The translations under genes and the position numbers were made by a program. 64,000 nucleotides of DNA from Amycolatopsis viridis (GTDB lineage Bacteria > Actinomycetota > Actinomycetes > Mycobacteriales > Pseudonocardiaceae), in contig NZ_JAANOU010000001.1 in assembly GCF_011758765.1 (NCBI RefSeq), positions 2,170,001-2,234,000 on the forward strand, read 5' to 3'. The notes beneath the pieces were generated by a model. That model did no database searches. It was not told the DNA's origin and worked only from the letters and a program-made list of their open reading frames with translations. Below are positions 51,600 to 61,123 of this stretch, in pieces; position 1 is the stretch's first letter, and each line of letters begins with the position of its first letter.

Positions 51600-52071
51600 C
51601 CGGCCGCAGACGGCGAAGGCTGTCCAGCGAGGCAGGCGTGGATGCCAGCGGCGGGATAGTCGATCAGGCCCAGGGGGAGGTTGTCGAGGGGAACCAGTCG
51701 ATGGCGGAGCATTTGTCGGGTTCGCGGTTGGCTGGCGTTCCGGCCCAGCGGGTGGCGAGGAAGAACAGCCCGAGGCGGGGCTCGACGCCGGATTCGTTGA
51801 CGTCGAGGGTGTGGACGTGCTGGAGGTCGGAGGGGTCGATGAGGACGCCGACTTCCTCTTGGGCTTCTCGTACTGCCGCGTGGAGGACGGATTCGCCAGC
51901 GTCGAGTTTGCCGGAGGGCTGGTGCTAGCGGCCGTTGAAGGTGGGGTTCGTGTCGCGGCGGCGGGTGAGCAGGAGGTTGCCGTTGTTGACGAGGAGGATG
52001 TGTACGTCGATGAGGTGTCGGTCGGCCGTCGCGTTGAGGGCGTCGACGAAGGCGGGTGGCACGTCGTCCAT
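51600..52071 (-). pseudogene. NUDIX hydrolase pseudogene
   Basis: The minus-strand frame starts [19 protein letters not shown], continues [23 protein letters not shown] and meets a TAG. The same frame then gives the NUDIX box: [20 protein letters not shown] followed by EEVGVL. A one-base deletion in a C-run near 51700 shifts the frame before [18 protein letters not shown]. With one nonsense codon and one frameshift the gene is dead, although the NUDIX box itself is intact. Confidence 0.75.
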
Positions 52072-52126
52072 GGTTTGCAGCACGTGCGGTGCGGTGCACG
52101 GGCTGATCCAGCGAGCCACGTGCACC

Positions 52127-52382
52127 GCGCCCGGGTGCACGTGCTGCACCTGTCCTCGGCGGCGGCCCTGGACCGGCGTGCCGCCGCTCGTCGCGCCGGC
52201 ACGCCGATCACCGCCGAGACCTGCCCGCACTACCTGACGCTGGCGGCCGAGGCGATCCCGGCCGGGGCGACCGAGTTCAAGTGCTGCCCGCCGATCCGGG
52301 ACGCGGCGAACCGGGACCGGCTCTGGCCGGGGCTGGCCGAGGGCGTGGTGGACTGCGTCGTGTCCGGCCATGCTTCCGGCTC
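52127..52382 (+). pseudogene. Allantoinase fragment
   Basis: Reads [53 protein letters not shown] and DCVVS, a central to C-terminal part of allantoinase (AllB) including the metal-site HxxS and CPHY blocks. The N-terminal half and the DHSP-containing end are missing. It has no start and leads directly into allantoicase sequence. Confidence 0.75.
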
Positions 52383-52391
52383 GGCGCGCAG

Positions 52392-52545
52392 CGCCCGGTG
52401 ACGCGGGTGCGGATCGCCATCCACCCGGACGGCGGTCTCGGCCGGTTCCGCCTCTACGGGCAGCCGACCGAGGCGGCACGGGAGGCCCTGGCGCGCCGCT
52501 GGTTCACGCTGCTGCCGGAACCGCAGGCGCTCGCCGTGCTGGCCG
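52392..52545 (+). pseudogene. Allantoicase C-terminal fragment
   Basis: Reads [21 protein letters not shown] then RRWFTLLP, the end of the second allantoicase repeat (consensus [20 protein letters not shown]). It follows the allantoinase fragment by about 10 bp, as expected if a deletion joined two neighbouring genes of an allantoin operon. Confidence 0.6.
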
Positions 52546-52760
52546 AGGCTGGGGTGGGTGGTGCGGAGGCCGGATGCCTGGTCACCGACCGCTTGCACGC
52601 GCCGCTGGACGTGCTGCTGGGGAAGGGGTGGGATGTCGGTCCGGATCGCGTGGCGCCCGGTGCGGCCGCGGAACCGCGGGGTGTGGACCCGGCTGGTGCG
52701 GGTCTGGTGGCGTATGACGGATCGTTGACGGTTGTAGCGTCCGCGTGCTACCCATCCGGG

Positions 52761-53396
52761 ATGGGTTACCGGCTGGACCCGATCGAGCCCGGGCGCACCG
52801 CGCTGATCGTGGTCGACATGCAGCACGATTTCCTCGCGCCCGGCGCGCCGCTGGAGTCGCCGGACGGGCGGGCCATGGTGCCGCGGCTCAACGAGACGCT
52901 GGAGCTGTGCCGGCGGGTGGGGGTGTTCGTGGTGTTCACCGCGCACGTGCACCGCGCCGACGGTTCGGACATGGGCCGTTTCGCCGACCTCTACCCGCCC
53001 ATCGCCGAGCGGGTGGCGTTGATCGATGGCACGCCCGGCGCCGAGCTGTACGCGGAGGTGGACCGGCGGCCGGACGAGCCGGTGGTCCGCAAGCACCGCT
53101 ACAGCGCGTTCTTCGGCACCGATCTGGAGATGATTCTCCGCGGGCGCGGGATCGACACCGTGGTGGCCACCGGCGTCACCACGGAGGACTGCGTCCACGC
53201 CACCATCCGCGACGCGATGTTCCGCGACTTCCGGCCCGCCGTGCTGTCCGACCTGTGCGCGACCTACGACCACCCGGACCTCGGCCACGGCGCGATGAAG
53301 GCCGCCGAGGTCCACACCGCCACCCTCGTGGTGCTCGCGCAGTCCACAGCGGACGTCCTGACGAGCGAGGAGTTCCGGACGCGCCTGTCCGGCTGA
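52761..53396 (+). CDS. Isochorismatase-like cysteine hydrolase
   Basis: A 211-residue cysteine hydrolase of the isochorismatase/nicotinamidase/ureidoacrylate amidase group. The triad is visible: Asp in IVVDMQHDFLAPG, Lys in VVRKHRYSAFFGT, and Cys in GVTTEDCVHATIRDAMFRD. The ATG at 52761 starts the domain; the frame is open upstream through debris. Close to allantoin-pathway remnants, it could have hydrolysed an amide of purine breakdown (ureidoacrylate-like), but this is only contextual. It appears intact. Confidence 0.88.
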   Translation: MGYRLDPIEPGRTALIVVDMQHDFLAPGAPLESPDGRAMVPRLNETLELCRRVGVFVVFTAHVHRADGSDMGRFADLYPPIAERVALIDGTPGAELYAEVDRRPDEPVVRKHRYSAFFGTDLEMILRGRGIDTVVATGVTTEDCVHATIRDAMFRDFRPAVLSDLCATYDHPDLGHGAMKAAEVHTATLVVLAQSTADVLTSEEFRTRLSG

Positions 53397-53943
53397 GCTC
53401 GGGTGCCGCCGGAGGCAGGCGCGTTCGGTTTCGTTCCCGGTGCGGGTGAGCGCCACCCGGTGAGCGTCCGCCGCTTCACCGGTGCGGGGCAGGCGGCGAG
53501 GCAGGTGGCTGTGGGTCAGGTCCCCGGAGCTGCCGAGGTCGTCCATCCACGCGTGGAACTGCGTCTCGTCGGCGTCGGTGGGCGCCGCGCCGTCCCTGAT
53601 GCGGAGGATCCCGCCTCCGCTCGTCGGCGGAAGCGAACGTTCACGGCACGCGGAGCTAAGGCCTGTCCGTAACGACTGGTTCAGCCAGGGCGGGGGATGC
53701 GACAGCCCGGGAGCAATGTGGGGAGCAGCCCTGTGCTCGCAACGAGCCGAAACGTGACTCAATTGTCCTGAGCGATCCACTCTGACCTGCAGAAGTCACG
53801 CTTCCGCAAGTCAGCGCGGTGCCGCGTACGCGGCTCACACCGAAATTCCGAGTTCCCGTCTGGCTGGACCGGTTGAAGGCGGAACAGGCAACGAAGGTGC
53901 GGGAGTATATTGGGCCCTTCCAACCTCGTGTGTTCATCCTGGA
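53397..53943. other. Region without a supported gene, about 550 bp
   Basis: Short frames on both strands have shuffled Arg/Pro/Ser composition and no homology. The last 60 bp before the next gene are AT-richer and may hold its promoter. Confidence 0.45.
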
Positions 53944-54372
53944 GTGAAAACATTGTCTTACGACCTCATCATTGGTAGCGGGCGCGAAGACGAGACGCAG
54001 CACGACGTGATCTGGAATGCCTCCTCCGGTGTCGCGGTATGGGTTCTCAACGAGATCAGCGAGCGTGTCACTGACAGTGAACTGAAGGCTAGCCTCCGGA
54101 AATTCGCTGAGGGCAGGTACGGCTACATTCCGCTCACGGTGTTCAGCGAGCGGCAAGTATCCCAGGTGCTCACGGTAATCCTCAGCTCGCTACTGCAGGC
54201 GGCACGCGATGAGTGGACGCCCGAAAACGACTTGTACAATATTCCGGAGATTATCGAAGAACTCGTCCAAAAAACTGCCGAAATGGTGGAAGCGATCAAC
54301 GGTCGGCGGCGCTCGGAAGGTCGGCCGGAACTGCGGCTGCACCTCGGCGTCGACTCGCCTTCGCGCCAGTGA
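53944..54372 (+). CDS. Orphan protein of unknown function
   Basis: A 142-residue acidic, helical-looking protein (for example VAVWVLNEISERVTDSELKA, then EIIEELVQKTAEMVEAING), with no signal, membrane helix or Cys pair. I recognise no family. Its lower-GC codon use differs from the flanking core genes, suggesting import. GTG 53944 has GGAG too close; TTG 53953 is better spaced and may be the true start. An immunity or phage-related role is possible but unsupported. Confidence 0.55.
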   Translation: MKTLSYDLIIGSGREDETQHDVIWNASSGVAVWVLNEISERVTDSELKASLRKFAEGRYGYIPLTVFSERQVSQVLTVILSSLLQAARDEWTPENDLYNIPEIIEELVQKTAEMVEAINGRRRSEGRPELRLHLGVDSPSRQ

Positions 54373-54609
54373 ACGGTGTGTTGAGTGACTCAGAATGATC
54401 TTCGATTGCAGCTCGAATCTATCCGAAAGTTCAGGTAGCCGACCCGGCTCCACATGGTCACTCGAGGAAATTGGCAATCATGTTGCGGGCACGAGGCGGC
54501 GCGAACTGCGTCCGGCCTTCGGTGGAAGCTGACCGGACCGAGGCCGGAGCGGCGGGCAAGGGGTCCCGCCAGCGGTGAGGATCCCCTTGCCCGGCCGGGC
54601 GGTCCGGCA

Positions 54610-55341
54610 TCAGCCCTGCGTGCGGGCGATCACCTCGCGCGCGAGGTGCGCGAAGTCGTCGACGACGAGCGTCGGCGGGTAGTACTCGTTGCCGAACGGG
54701 CGCTTGCGACGGTCGACGAACGCCGTGCGCATGCCCGCGGCCTTCGCGCCGACGCAGTCGAACGCGTGGTTGGCGACGAACAGCACCTCGGACGGGTCCA
54801 GGCCGACGGCCTTGGCCCCGGTGGCGTAGGTGGCGAAGTGCGGCTTGAAGGCGCCGGCCTCGGCGACCGACACCACCCGGGTCCAGAGGTCCTCGGTGCC
54901 GGAGTACTTCACCCCGGATTCGAGCATGTCCGGGTCGCCGTTGGACAGAATGACGAGCTTGAAACCGGCCTCCTTCAACGTCCCCAGCGCCTCGACCACG
55001 TCCGGGAACGGCTCCAGCCGCTCGATCTCCGAGACGAGTTCGCGCACCTCGTCCATCGTGTGCGGGATACCCGCCCGGGTCAGCGTGTAGTCCACCGTCT
55101 GCCGCCCGATCTCCCGGTAGGGGATGTGCTCACGCCCGAGCAGGCCGTCGATCATCGAGTTCTCGAAGTGTGTCCGGCGCCACCACGTCACCACCCGGTT
55201 CGGCGGTTGTGCCGTGTAGTTCTTCGAGCGCAGGTACGGCGTGATCGCCTTGGTCAGGCCGCTCTGCATGTCGACGACGGTGCCGTAGAAGTCGAACATC
55301 AGCGCCTTGACGCCGGTCAGGGACTCGGTCTGCTCAGTCAC
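54610..55341 (-). CDS. Haloacid dehalogenase type II (HAD superfamily)
   Basis: A 243-residue HAD hydrolase of the L-2-haloacid dehalogenase class. The nucleophile Asp is in LMFDFYGTVVDMQSGL, motif II in LVILSNGDPD, motif III Lys in AGAFKPHFATY, and motif IV in EVLFVANHAFDCVGAKAAG. Such enzymes hydrolyse C-Cl bonds or act as phosphatases. GTG 55341 lies after GGAG. It is divergent from the thioesterase-like gene by about 150 bp. Confidence 0.88.
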   Translation of the reverse strand: MTEQTESLTGVKALMFDFYGTVVDMQSGLTKAITPYLRSKNYTAQPPNRVVTWWRRTHFENSMIDGLLGREHIPYREIGRQTVDYTLTRAGIPHTMDEVRELVSEIERLEPFPDVVEALGTLKEAGFKLVILSNGDPDMLESGVKYSGTEDLWTRVVSVAEAGAFKPHFATYATGAKAVGLDPSEVLFVANHAFDCVGAKAAGMRTAFVDRRKRPFGNEYYPPTLVVDDFAHLAREVIARTQG

Positions 55342-55494
55342 TTCGCGTACTCCAGTGGAATGAGGTGCGGATGGGACGCGGTGAACGCTAACGACGCCGG
55401 AGTTCCTTGGCATCGGAGGAACGCCCGACACCGGAAGCCCGTGATTGGTGGGTGGCACCTCGCTCCGGCCGGAAATGCCCGCAATAGTGGTGGC

Positions 55495-56391
55495 GTGACC
55501 TTCGAACCGGCCTCGCCGGGCAGCTCGGAGTGGCTGCGCCAGGCGCTCGCGTTCTCCCGCGCGACGGGTGCGCCAGCCCTGGCCTGTGCGGCCGGCCTGC
55601 GCCACGCGTCGTCCTCCCCGTTCACGCTGGGTTTCGCGCCCCCGCCCGCACCGCAACGCCTCGGCCTCGTGGAGGTGGCGATGCTGGCGGACTTCGCGCT
55701 CGGTGGCGCGCTCCGCCAGCGGCTCGGGCGGACCCGGCCGCTGCCGACCCTGAGCCTCACGCTCGACCTGACCGGGTTGCCCGATGTCGCCGGGGCGCGG
55801 ACGCTCGCCGAAGCACGTGACGTCGCGGTGGCCGCGGACGGCATCGGGACCGCGGCCGGCGCGATCCGGAGCGGGAACGCCGTACTGGGGCACTGCAGTG
55901 CGACCTTCGCTGTTCCGTCCGGGGGATCACAAGCGGAACTTCCGTGGGACAGACCGGATCCGCCCAGCCAGGACAATCACCGATCGGTCGACCTGGGCGA
56001 GCTCACCCCCGCGGAACGAGCACTGTTCGCGGCTGCGCGGTCGGCGGAGGCGGTCGGCCGGTCGTGGTGCGACCAGGTGGTGGGCACTGCGATGGCCGAT
56101 GAGGACGGGACCAGCGTGCTGGTGCCCAGCGAGGTGATGACCAACCGGGCGGGCGCCGTGCAGGGCGGCGTGCTGTTCGCCGCGGCCGCCCGATGCGGCG
56201 CACCCCGCGACGGCGCCCGCTCGAGGCTGGTCTCCGGGACGATGCGATTCCTGGCCGGGGCGAGCGCGGCGAAGCCCATCGTGCTCGAACCGGCGGTCGA
56301 GCACACCACCCGCCGGACCCTGTTCACCCAGGTACGGCTGTGGCAGGACGGCACCGTCCGCGCGGTCGCGGGTTTGGTGCACCGTCGCTGA
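55495..56391 (+). CDS. Acyl-CoA thioesterase-like double hotdog protein
   Basis: A 298-residue protein with two hotdog-fold halves. The first begins near PPPAPQRLGLVEVAMLADFA with LTLDLTGLP; the second contains MTNRAGAVQGGVLFAAAARC, typical of PaaI/YbgC-like thioesterases with the Gly-rich helix turn. It likely cleaves or binds an acyl-CoA, a good match for the CoA transferase encoded next. The GTG at 55495 is the first start in the conserved frame. Confidence 0.75.
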   Translation: MTFEPASPGSSEWLRQALAFSRATGAPALACAAGLRHASSSPFTLGFAPPPAPQRLGLVEVAMLADFALGGALRQRLGRTRPLPTLSLTLDLTGLPDVAGARTLAEARDVAVAADGIGTAAGAIRSGNAVLGHCSATFAVPSGGSQAELPWDRPDPPSQDNHRSVDLGELTPAERALFAAARSAEAVGRSWCDQVVGTAMADEDGTSVLVPSEVMTNRAGAVQGGVLFAAAARCGAPRDGARSRLVSGTMRFLAGASAAKPIVLEPAVEHTTRRTLFTQVRLWQDGTVRAVAGLVHRR

Positions 56392-56617
56392 ACGGAACTG
56401 CCTCGACAGCATCGGAAGATCGCGCAACGCCCGTCCTGCCACGTTGGACAAGTGCACCTCGCTTCAGCCGCCCCCGGAACGCGAGACTGCCTGGTACGGG
56501 CTCGCACAAACCCGGTGGACGGCCGGCGGACCGGGCCCGCGTGTCACCTGTTCCGTTGCGCGGCAGGGGAGTCCTGCCCGCAGCCGCGGAGAGTTTCATC
56601 GTCGATGAGGAGCCGGC

Positions 56618-57802
56618 ATGACCAAGACCGACGCCGCTGGGTTCAGCGGCCGACCGCTCACCGGGCTGCGCGTCGTGGCGTTGGAGCACGCGGTGGCGGC
56701 CCCCCTGTGCAGCCGCCACCTGGCTGACCTCGGCGCCGACGTCGTCAAGGTGGAGAAGCCCGAAGGCGGCGACCTCGCCCGCGGCTACGACTCGGTCGTG
56801 AAGGGCCAGTCCGCGTACTTCGTCTGGGCCAACCGCGGCAAGCGCAGCGTCGCCCTGGACTTGAAGACCGAAGACGGACGTGCCGTCCTCGCCGAGCTGC
56901 TGGACCGGGCCGACGTGTTCGTGCACAACCTCGGCCCCGGCGCGGTCGACCGCATGGGCTTCGGCGCCGAAGTCGTCGCACGCCGGTGGCCCCGGCTGAT
57001 CGCCTGCGCGATCTCTGGTTACGGTGCGGACGGGCCGTATCGCGACCACAAGGCGTTCGACCTGCTGATCCAGGGTGAGGCCGGGCTGCTGTCGGTGACC
57101 GGAACCCCGGACCAGCCCGCGAAGGTCGGCATCTCCGTCGCGGACATGTGCGCCGGCGTGTACGCGCTGTCGACGATCCTCGCCGCGGTCGTGGAGCGCG
57201 AGCGCACCGGTCGCGGGCGCACGATCGACATCTCCATGCTCGACTGCCTGGCCGAGTGGATGATGGCACCGGTGTACCACCAGCTCTACAGCGGCCGGCA
57301 GCCGTCGCGGGAAGGTGCCCGGCATAACATGATGGTGCCGTACGGCGTCTATCGCGTCGGCGACGACGGGCACGTCAACTTCGCCGTCCAGACCTCCGCA
57401 CAGTGGCGGGCCCTGTGCGACCAGGTGCTGCACCGGCCGGACCTCGCCGACCACCCCGACTACCGCACCAACGAGCTGCGCGTCCGGAACAGGGACAGCC
57501 TGGAGCGGCTGATCGAGCGCGAGTTCGCGTCCAGCGCGGGAGTGTCCGATGTGGTCGGCCGGCTGATGGCCGCCGGTATTCCCACCGGCAACGTCAACGA
57601 CCTGGCCGGTCTCCTCGACCACCCGCAACTCGGCGACCGGTGGTTCGACACCGGCTCACCCGGCGGCCCGGTCCGCGCACTGCGTCCGCCGTTCAACCTC
57701 GGGGACGAGCCCGCCCGCAGCCGGGGCGTGCCGGGCCTCGGTGAGCACACCGCGGAGGTGCTGGCCGAACTCCGCGGCAGCGCACCGGATCCTCTGGTGT
57801 GA
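56618..57802 (+). CDS. CaiB/BaiF family CoA transferase (class III)
   Basis: A 394-residue class III CoA transferase that moves CoA between organic acids. It shows the family opening PLTGLRVVALEHAVAAPLCS, LADLGADVVKVEKPEGGD, and the catalytic Asp in YRDHKAFDLLIQGEAGL. The ATG at 56618 is clear. Together with the thioesterase-like protein and the MFS carrier, it suggests uptake and CoA activation of a carboxylic acid, under PucR control. The acid is unknown. Confidence 0.92.
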   Translation: MTKTDAAGFSGRPLTGLRVVALEHAVAAPLCSRHLADLGADVVKVEKPEGGDLARGYDSVVKGQSAYFVWANRGKRSVALDLKTEDGRAVLAELLDRADVFVHNLGPGAVDRMGFGAEVVARRWPRLIACAISGYGADGPYRDHKAFDLLIQGEAGLLSVTGTPDQPAKVGISVADMCAGVYALSTILAAVVERERTGRGRTIDISMLDCLAEWMMAPVYHQLYSGRQPSREGARHNMMVPYGVYRVGDDGHVNFAVQTSAQWRALCDQVLHRPDLADHPDYRTNELRVRNRDSLERLIEREFASSAGVSDVVGRLMAAGIPTGNVNDLAGLLDHPQLGDRWFDTGSPGGPVRALRPPFNLGDEPARSRGVPGLGEHTAEVLAELRGSAPDPLV

Positions 57803-57818
57803 GTCATCGTTCCGTGGT

Positions 57819-57848
57819 GGACCGCGCGGCTTCTCGTCGGCGCGGTCC
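57819..57848. terminator. Convergent hairpin terminator
   Basis: GGACCGCGC (57819-57827) pairs with GCGCGGTCC (57840-57848) across a 12-nt loop, in the 54-bp gap between the convergent CoA transferase and PucR genes; it can serve both. Confidence 0.65.
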
Positions 57849-57856
57849 GTCGGCGG

Positions 57857-59452
57857 CTACTTCCCGGTACCGCGCGAGCCGGGTGCAGCACCCCAGGCCA
57901 GAGCGCGGAGCTGGATCATGACGGCCAGTCGTTGCGCCGGATCGGAGAGGTCCAGTCCGGCGATCTCGACGAGGCGGTCGAGCCGGTGCCGCACCGAGTT
58001 GGGATGCAGCACGAGCCGTTCGGACGTCCGGGACACCGACCCGAACTCGTCGAGGAACACCCGCAGGGTCCTGATGTAGTCGGTGTTCTGGAGTTCGTCG
58101 TGCTCGCGCAGGCTGCGCAGCTGGGCGCAGGGCGTCGTGCCGGCGAGCGCTCGTTCGACCGGCAGCAACGCCAGGTCCGGCCACCGGCTTTCGGCGGTCA
58201 CCACCGTGGGGGTGGCCGGCCAGCCGGGACGGCGCAGGATGTACAGGAGATCGTCCACGACCTGGCGCGCGGCCGGCACGTCACCAGGCCCGGGCGACCA
58301 CGGGCCGATCGCCGCGTGTCCCGTGATGCCCATCCGCTCGATGTGGCGCAACGCCGGTTCCACGATCCGGGTCACCCGGTCGCCCTCGCCGGCCGGCACC
58401 AGTGCGTAGTAGACGGATCCCGCGGGCAGTACGCCGACAGCGGGACCGATGCTGCTCATCTGAAGCGACAGCAGGTGCCAGACCCGTTCCCCGGCGAGGC
58501 TCCCGTCGTCGCCCGGTGGGAGGTCGGCGCCGGCGAAACCGATCACCACGAGCCCGGTCTTGCCGCCCAGGCCCAAGTCCGCCGCCGGTGAGACGTCTCC
58601 GTACAGGAGCCCGCGGAGCAGCCGCATCCTGGTTGCGCGGTCGGCATCCTCGACCAGCCGGTGCCGCAGCATGTGCGGCACGGCGAGACGTGCGGCGCGG
58701 ACCAACGCGGCTTCGGCTTCCGGGCCCAGCGGCTGGTTGCCTTCGGCGACGGAGATCTCGCCGAGAACCTCACCTTCGGAGCAGATCGCGATGCGCAGCC
58801 GGGTGGACAGACCTTCGTAACCGTCCACCCGCACGACCCTGCCGGGCTCGCGGAAAGTCTCGTACGCGCTGTTGTCGGTCGTGAACCGCTCGATCCACTG
58901 GTCCGGTGTGCGCCTGCCGAGGATGGTGTCCCGCCGTACCTCGTCGATCTCGAACCCCTGGACCGAGTAGGCGACGACCCGATGGGCGCGGTCGTAGAGC
59001 ACCACTGAACCACCGACGGTGACGGCGATCGCGTCCGCGAGACCGTAGACGGTACTGGGACTGGTTCGGTCCTGGGGCGATTCGGGGTCGGCCGTGGTCG
59101 CGGTGAGCAACGTGCGGACCAGCGTGACCAGTCTCGTCCAGCTGATGCTCGGCTTGGCCCGCAGGAGCGAGATCCCGTGTTCGCGGGCGAGGCCGGCGGG
59201 ACCCGGTCGACCCGTCGCCCGGAAGACGACCGCCGCGGCGCCGGCTTTCGCCGCGCCGGCGACGACCTCGCCGGCTCGTGGATCACCTGCATCGATACCG
59301 ACAGCGAGCACGAGCTGACCCCGATCCACCTGTTCCGGTGGGTCGAGGATGGCCACGTCGGTCACCACGGCCGTGCCGTCCCGCTGGAGCACCTCGACCT
59401 CGAGCTGCTCCGCTCCGAGCACCGCAAGGAGATCACCGAGTCGCACCACCAC
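57857..59452 (-). CDS. PucR family transcriptional regulator
   Basis: A 531-residue regulator with an N-terminal PucR domain (LGDLLAVLGAEQLEVEV, GQLVLAVGI), a GGDEF-like central part and a C-terminal helix-turn-helix of the PucR type (TSERLVLHPNSVRHRLDRL). The family prototype controls purine catabolism, while others control amino acid or aromatic acid use. It is divergent from an MFS carrier and convergent with a CoA transferase, which are its likely targets. The GTG at 59452 starts MVVRLGDLL. Confidence 0.9.
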   Translation of the reverse strand: MVVRLGDLLAVLGAEQLEVEVLQRDGTAVVTDVAILDPPEQVDRGQLVLAVGIDAGDPRAGEVVAGAAKAGAAAVVFRATGRPGPAGLAREHGISLLRAKPSISWTRLVTLVRTLLTATTADPESPQDRTSPSTVYGLADAIAVTVGGSVVLYDRAHRVVAYSVQGFEIDEVRRDTILGRRTPDQWIERFTTDNSAYETFREPGRVVRVDGYEGLSTRLRIAICSEGEVLGEISVAEGNQPLGPEAEAALVRAARLAVPHMLRHRLVEDADRATRMRLLRGLLYGDVSPAADLGLGGKTGLVVIGFAGADLPPGDDGSLAGERVWHLLSLQMSSIGPAVGVLPAGSVYYALVPAGEGDRVTRIVEPALRHIERMGITGHAAIGPWSPGPGDVPAARQVVDDLLYILRRPGWPATPTVVTAESRWPDLALLPVERALAGTTPCAQLRSLREHDELQNTDYIRTLRVFLDEFGSVSRTSERLVLHPNSVRHRLDRLVEIAGLDLSDPAQRLAVMIQLRALAWGAAPGSRGTGK

Positions 59453-59754
59453 CTCCTCGTCGACGGAGCTTCGGCACAGGATAGCTGCCCCGCGCCCGCC
59501 GGCCGTTGGCGTTTCCTCCGATTGCCGGCCCCTGGCGTCGTGTGGAACTCCAACGCCGACCGCTTGCGCGATCGCTCACGCAGCCCGCCGATACCGACCG
59601 GTGACCGGGTGGGCCCGAGCGGTACGCGCGGTTGGAGATTGGACCAACGCCGGGCGGCCCGGATCATGCGACTACCCGAAGCGGTATCAGCTGGGCGCCG
59701 CCTACAGTTGCCGGACCCGCCGCGGTCCCCTACCGGTTCGACGAGGAGAAGTAA
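59453..59754. promoter_or_regulatory. Divergent promoter region of the PucR and MFS genes
   Basis: A 302-bp gap serving both promoters. It contains an 18-bp inverted repeat GTTGG-N8-CCAAC (59631-59648), a candidate operator for the PucR protein. The MFS ribosome site GAGGAG lies near 59744. Confidence 0.4.
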
Positions 59755-61071
59755 ATGGCCCTCAACGACGAGGAAACCAAGACTCACGTTCCCACCGATA
59801 CCGGCCCGTGGTATCGCGACGTCACCGCCGCGAACTGGCGATCGTTGTTCGCGGCGTTTCTCGGCTGGGGTTTCGACGGCTACGAAACCTATGCGCTGAC
59901 CGTGGTGCTGACGCCGATGCTGAACCAGCTCCTCGATCCAGGTCAGCGCGCGAACCTGCCGCTGTGGGGCGGAATCGCGGTGGGCGTCACCCTCCTGGGA
60001 TGGGCGATCGGCGGCGTGATCGGTGGAATGGTCGCCGACCGCATCGGACGCAAACGCGTCATGCTTTTCTCGATCGCGGCCTATTCGGCGTTCGCCGGTC
60101 TCACCGCCTTTTCCCAGAACCTCGAAATGCTGATCGTCCTGCGCTTCCTGACCGGCCTTTCGCTGGGGAGCGAATGGGGCACCGGGACGGCGCTCATCGC
60201 CGAAACGTGGCCCACCCGGGCGCGCGCGAAGGCCGCGGGAACCATGCAGGCCGGCTTCGGGTTCGGCGCACTGCTCGCCTCCGCGGTGTGGCTCGTCCTC
60301 AGCGAGTTCGGCCCCGGGATGTGGCGGGTCGTGTTCGTCATCGGTGTCGTACCGGCCCTGTTCACCCTGTACATCCGGCGGAACGTCACCGAGTCGAAGG
60401 TGTGGCAGCAATCCGCCGGTCGCGAGACCGCGGAGAAGAGCAGCCGGTTCACCCTCGCCCAGGTGTTCCGCGACCGGGTCGGCCGTCGACGCGTGCTGCT
60501 CACGCTCGTGCTGTCGTTGTTCTCGATCGGCGCCTACTACACCGTGTCGACCTCCTTGCCGCTCTTCGTCAAGCAGCTCGCCGGCGGTCAGGGCCAAGCG
60601 GTGGTCAACCACCTGACCAGCCTGGCCGGGATCACCTACAACGTGGGATCGATCCTCGGGTACATCGCCGGCGGATTCATCGCCGATGCCCTCGGTCGGC
60701 GCCGGTACATTGCGCTGTACCTGGTGGGCGCCGTGGCCACCACGGCGGTGCTCTACCTCACCGCGGATTCGGCCACCACGGTCGTCTGGCTGGCCGCGGT
60801 GAACGGGTTCTTCACCCTGGGGATGTTCGCGGCCTTCGCGATCTACCTGCCCGAGCTGTTCCGGTCCCGGGTGCGCGCGACGGCGATCAGTTTCGTGTTC
60901 AACTCCACCCGCCTGATCGCGGCGGCCGGCCCCATCGTGTTCGGCAACCTCGTGCTCGCTTTCGGTGGTGTCACGAAGGCGGCGGTCATCCTCGGTTCCC
61001 TGTACATCGTCGGGCTGGTCGTGCTGCCGTTCCTCCCGGAGACCCGCGCCCTCTCGCTCCAGGAGAAGTGA
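59755..61071 (+). CDS. MFS transporter (aromatic/organic acid:proton symporter-like)
   Basis: A 438-residue permease with 12 hydrophobic helices. The early GWGFDGYETYALTVVL resembles the DGFD-type motif of aromatic-acid and sialate symporters; the loop 2-3 motif GGMVADRIGRKRVMLF is standard MFS, and its repeat GGFIADALGRRRYI lies in the second half. A GAGGAG site precedes the ATG. It likely imports a carboxylate for the CoA transferase pathway next door. A purine-derived substrate is an alternative given PucR. Confidence 0.88.
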   Translation: MALNDEETKTHVPTDTGPWYRDVTAANWRSLFAAFLGWGFDGYETYALTVVLTPMLNQLLDPGQRANLPLWGGIAVGVTLLGWAIGGVIGGMVADRIGRKRVMLFSIAAYSAFAGLTAFSQNLEMLIVLRFLTGLSLGSEWGTGTALIAETWPTRARAKAAGTMQAGFGFGALLASAVWLVLSEFGPGMWRVVFVIGVVPALFTLYIRRNVTESKVWQQSAGRETAEKSSRFTLAQVFRDRVGRRRVLLTLVLSLFSIGAYYTVSTSLPLFVKQLAGGQGQAVVNHLTSLAGITYNVGSILGYIAGGFIADALGRRRYIALYLVGAVATTAVLYLTADSATTVVWLAAVNGFFTLGMFAAFAIYLPELFRSRVRATAISFVFNSTRLIAAAGPIVFGNLVLAFGGVTKAAVILGSLYIVGLVVLPFLPETRALSLQEK

Positions 61072-61109
61072 ATGGCTGGGCGATCACCCCCGCGTGATCG
61101 CCCAGCCAT
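61072..61109. terminator. Bidirectional terminator, perfect 15-bp stem
   Basis: ATGGCTGGGCGATCA and its exact complement flank an 8-nt loop, starting at the last base of the MFS stop codon and ending 15 bp before the convergent P450 stop. Confidence 0.85.
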
Positions 61110-61123
61110 CCTGCCCGGAACGG

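Noticed and set aside
53403..53757. Short plus-strand frames after the isochorismatase-like gene
   Set aside because: Shuffled composition, no start signals and no family; read as non-coding.
53656..54156. A 166-codon minus-strand frame opposite the orphan gene
   Set aside because: The plus-strand frame has more protein-like composition (long helices, few Arg/Ser runs), and the minus frame is mixed and shows no motif.
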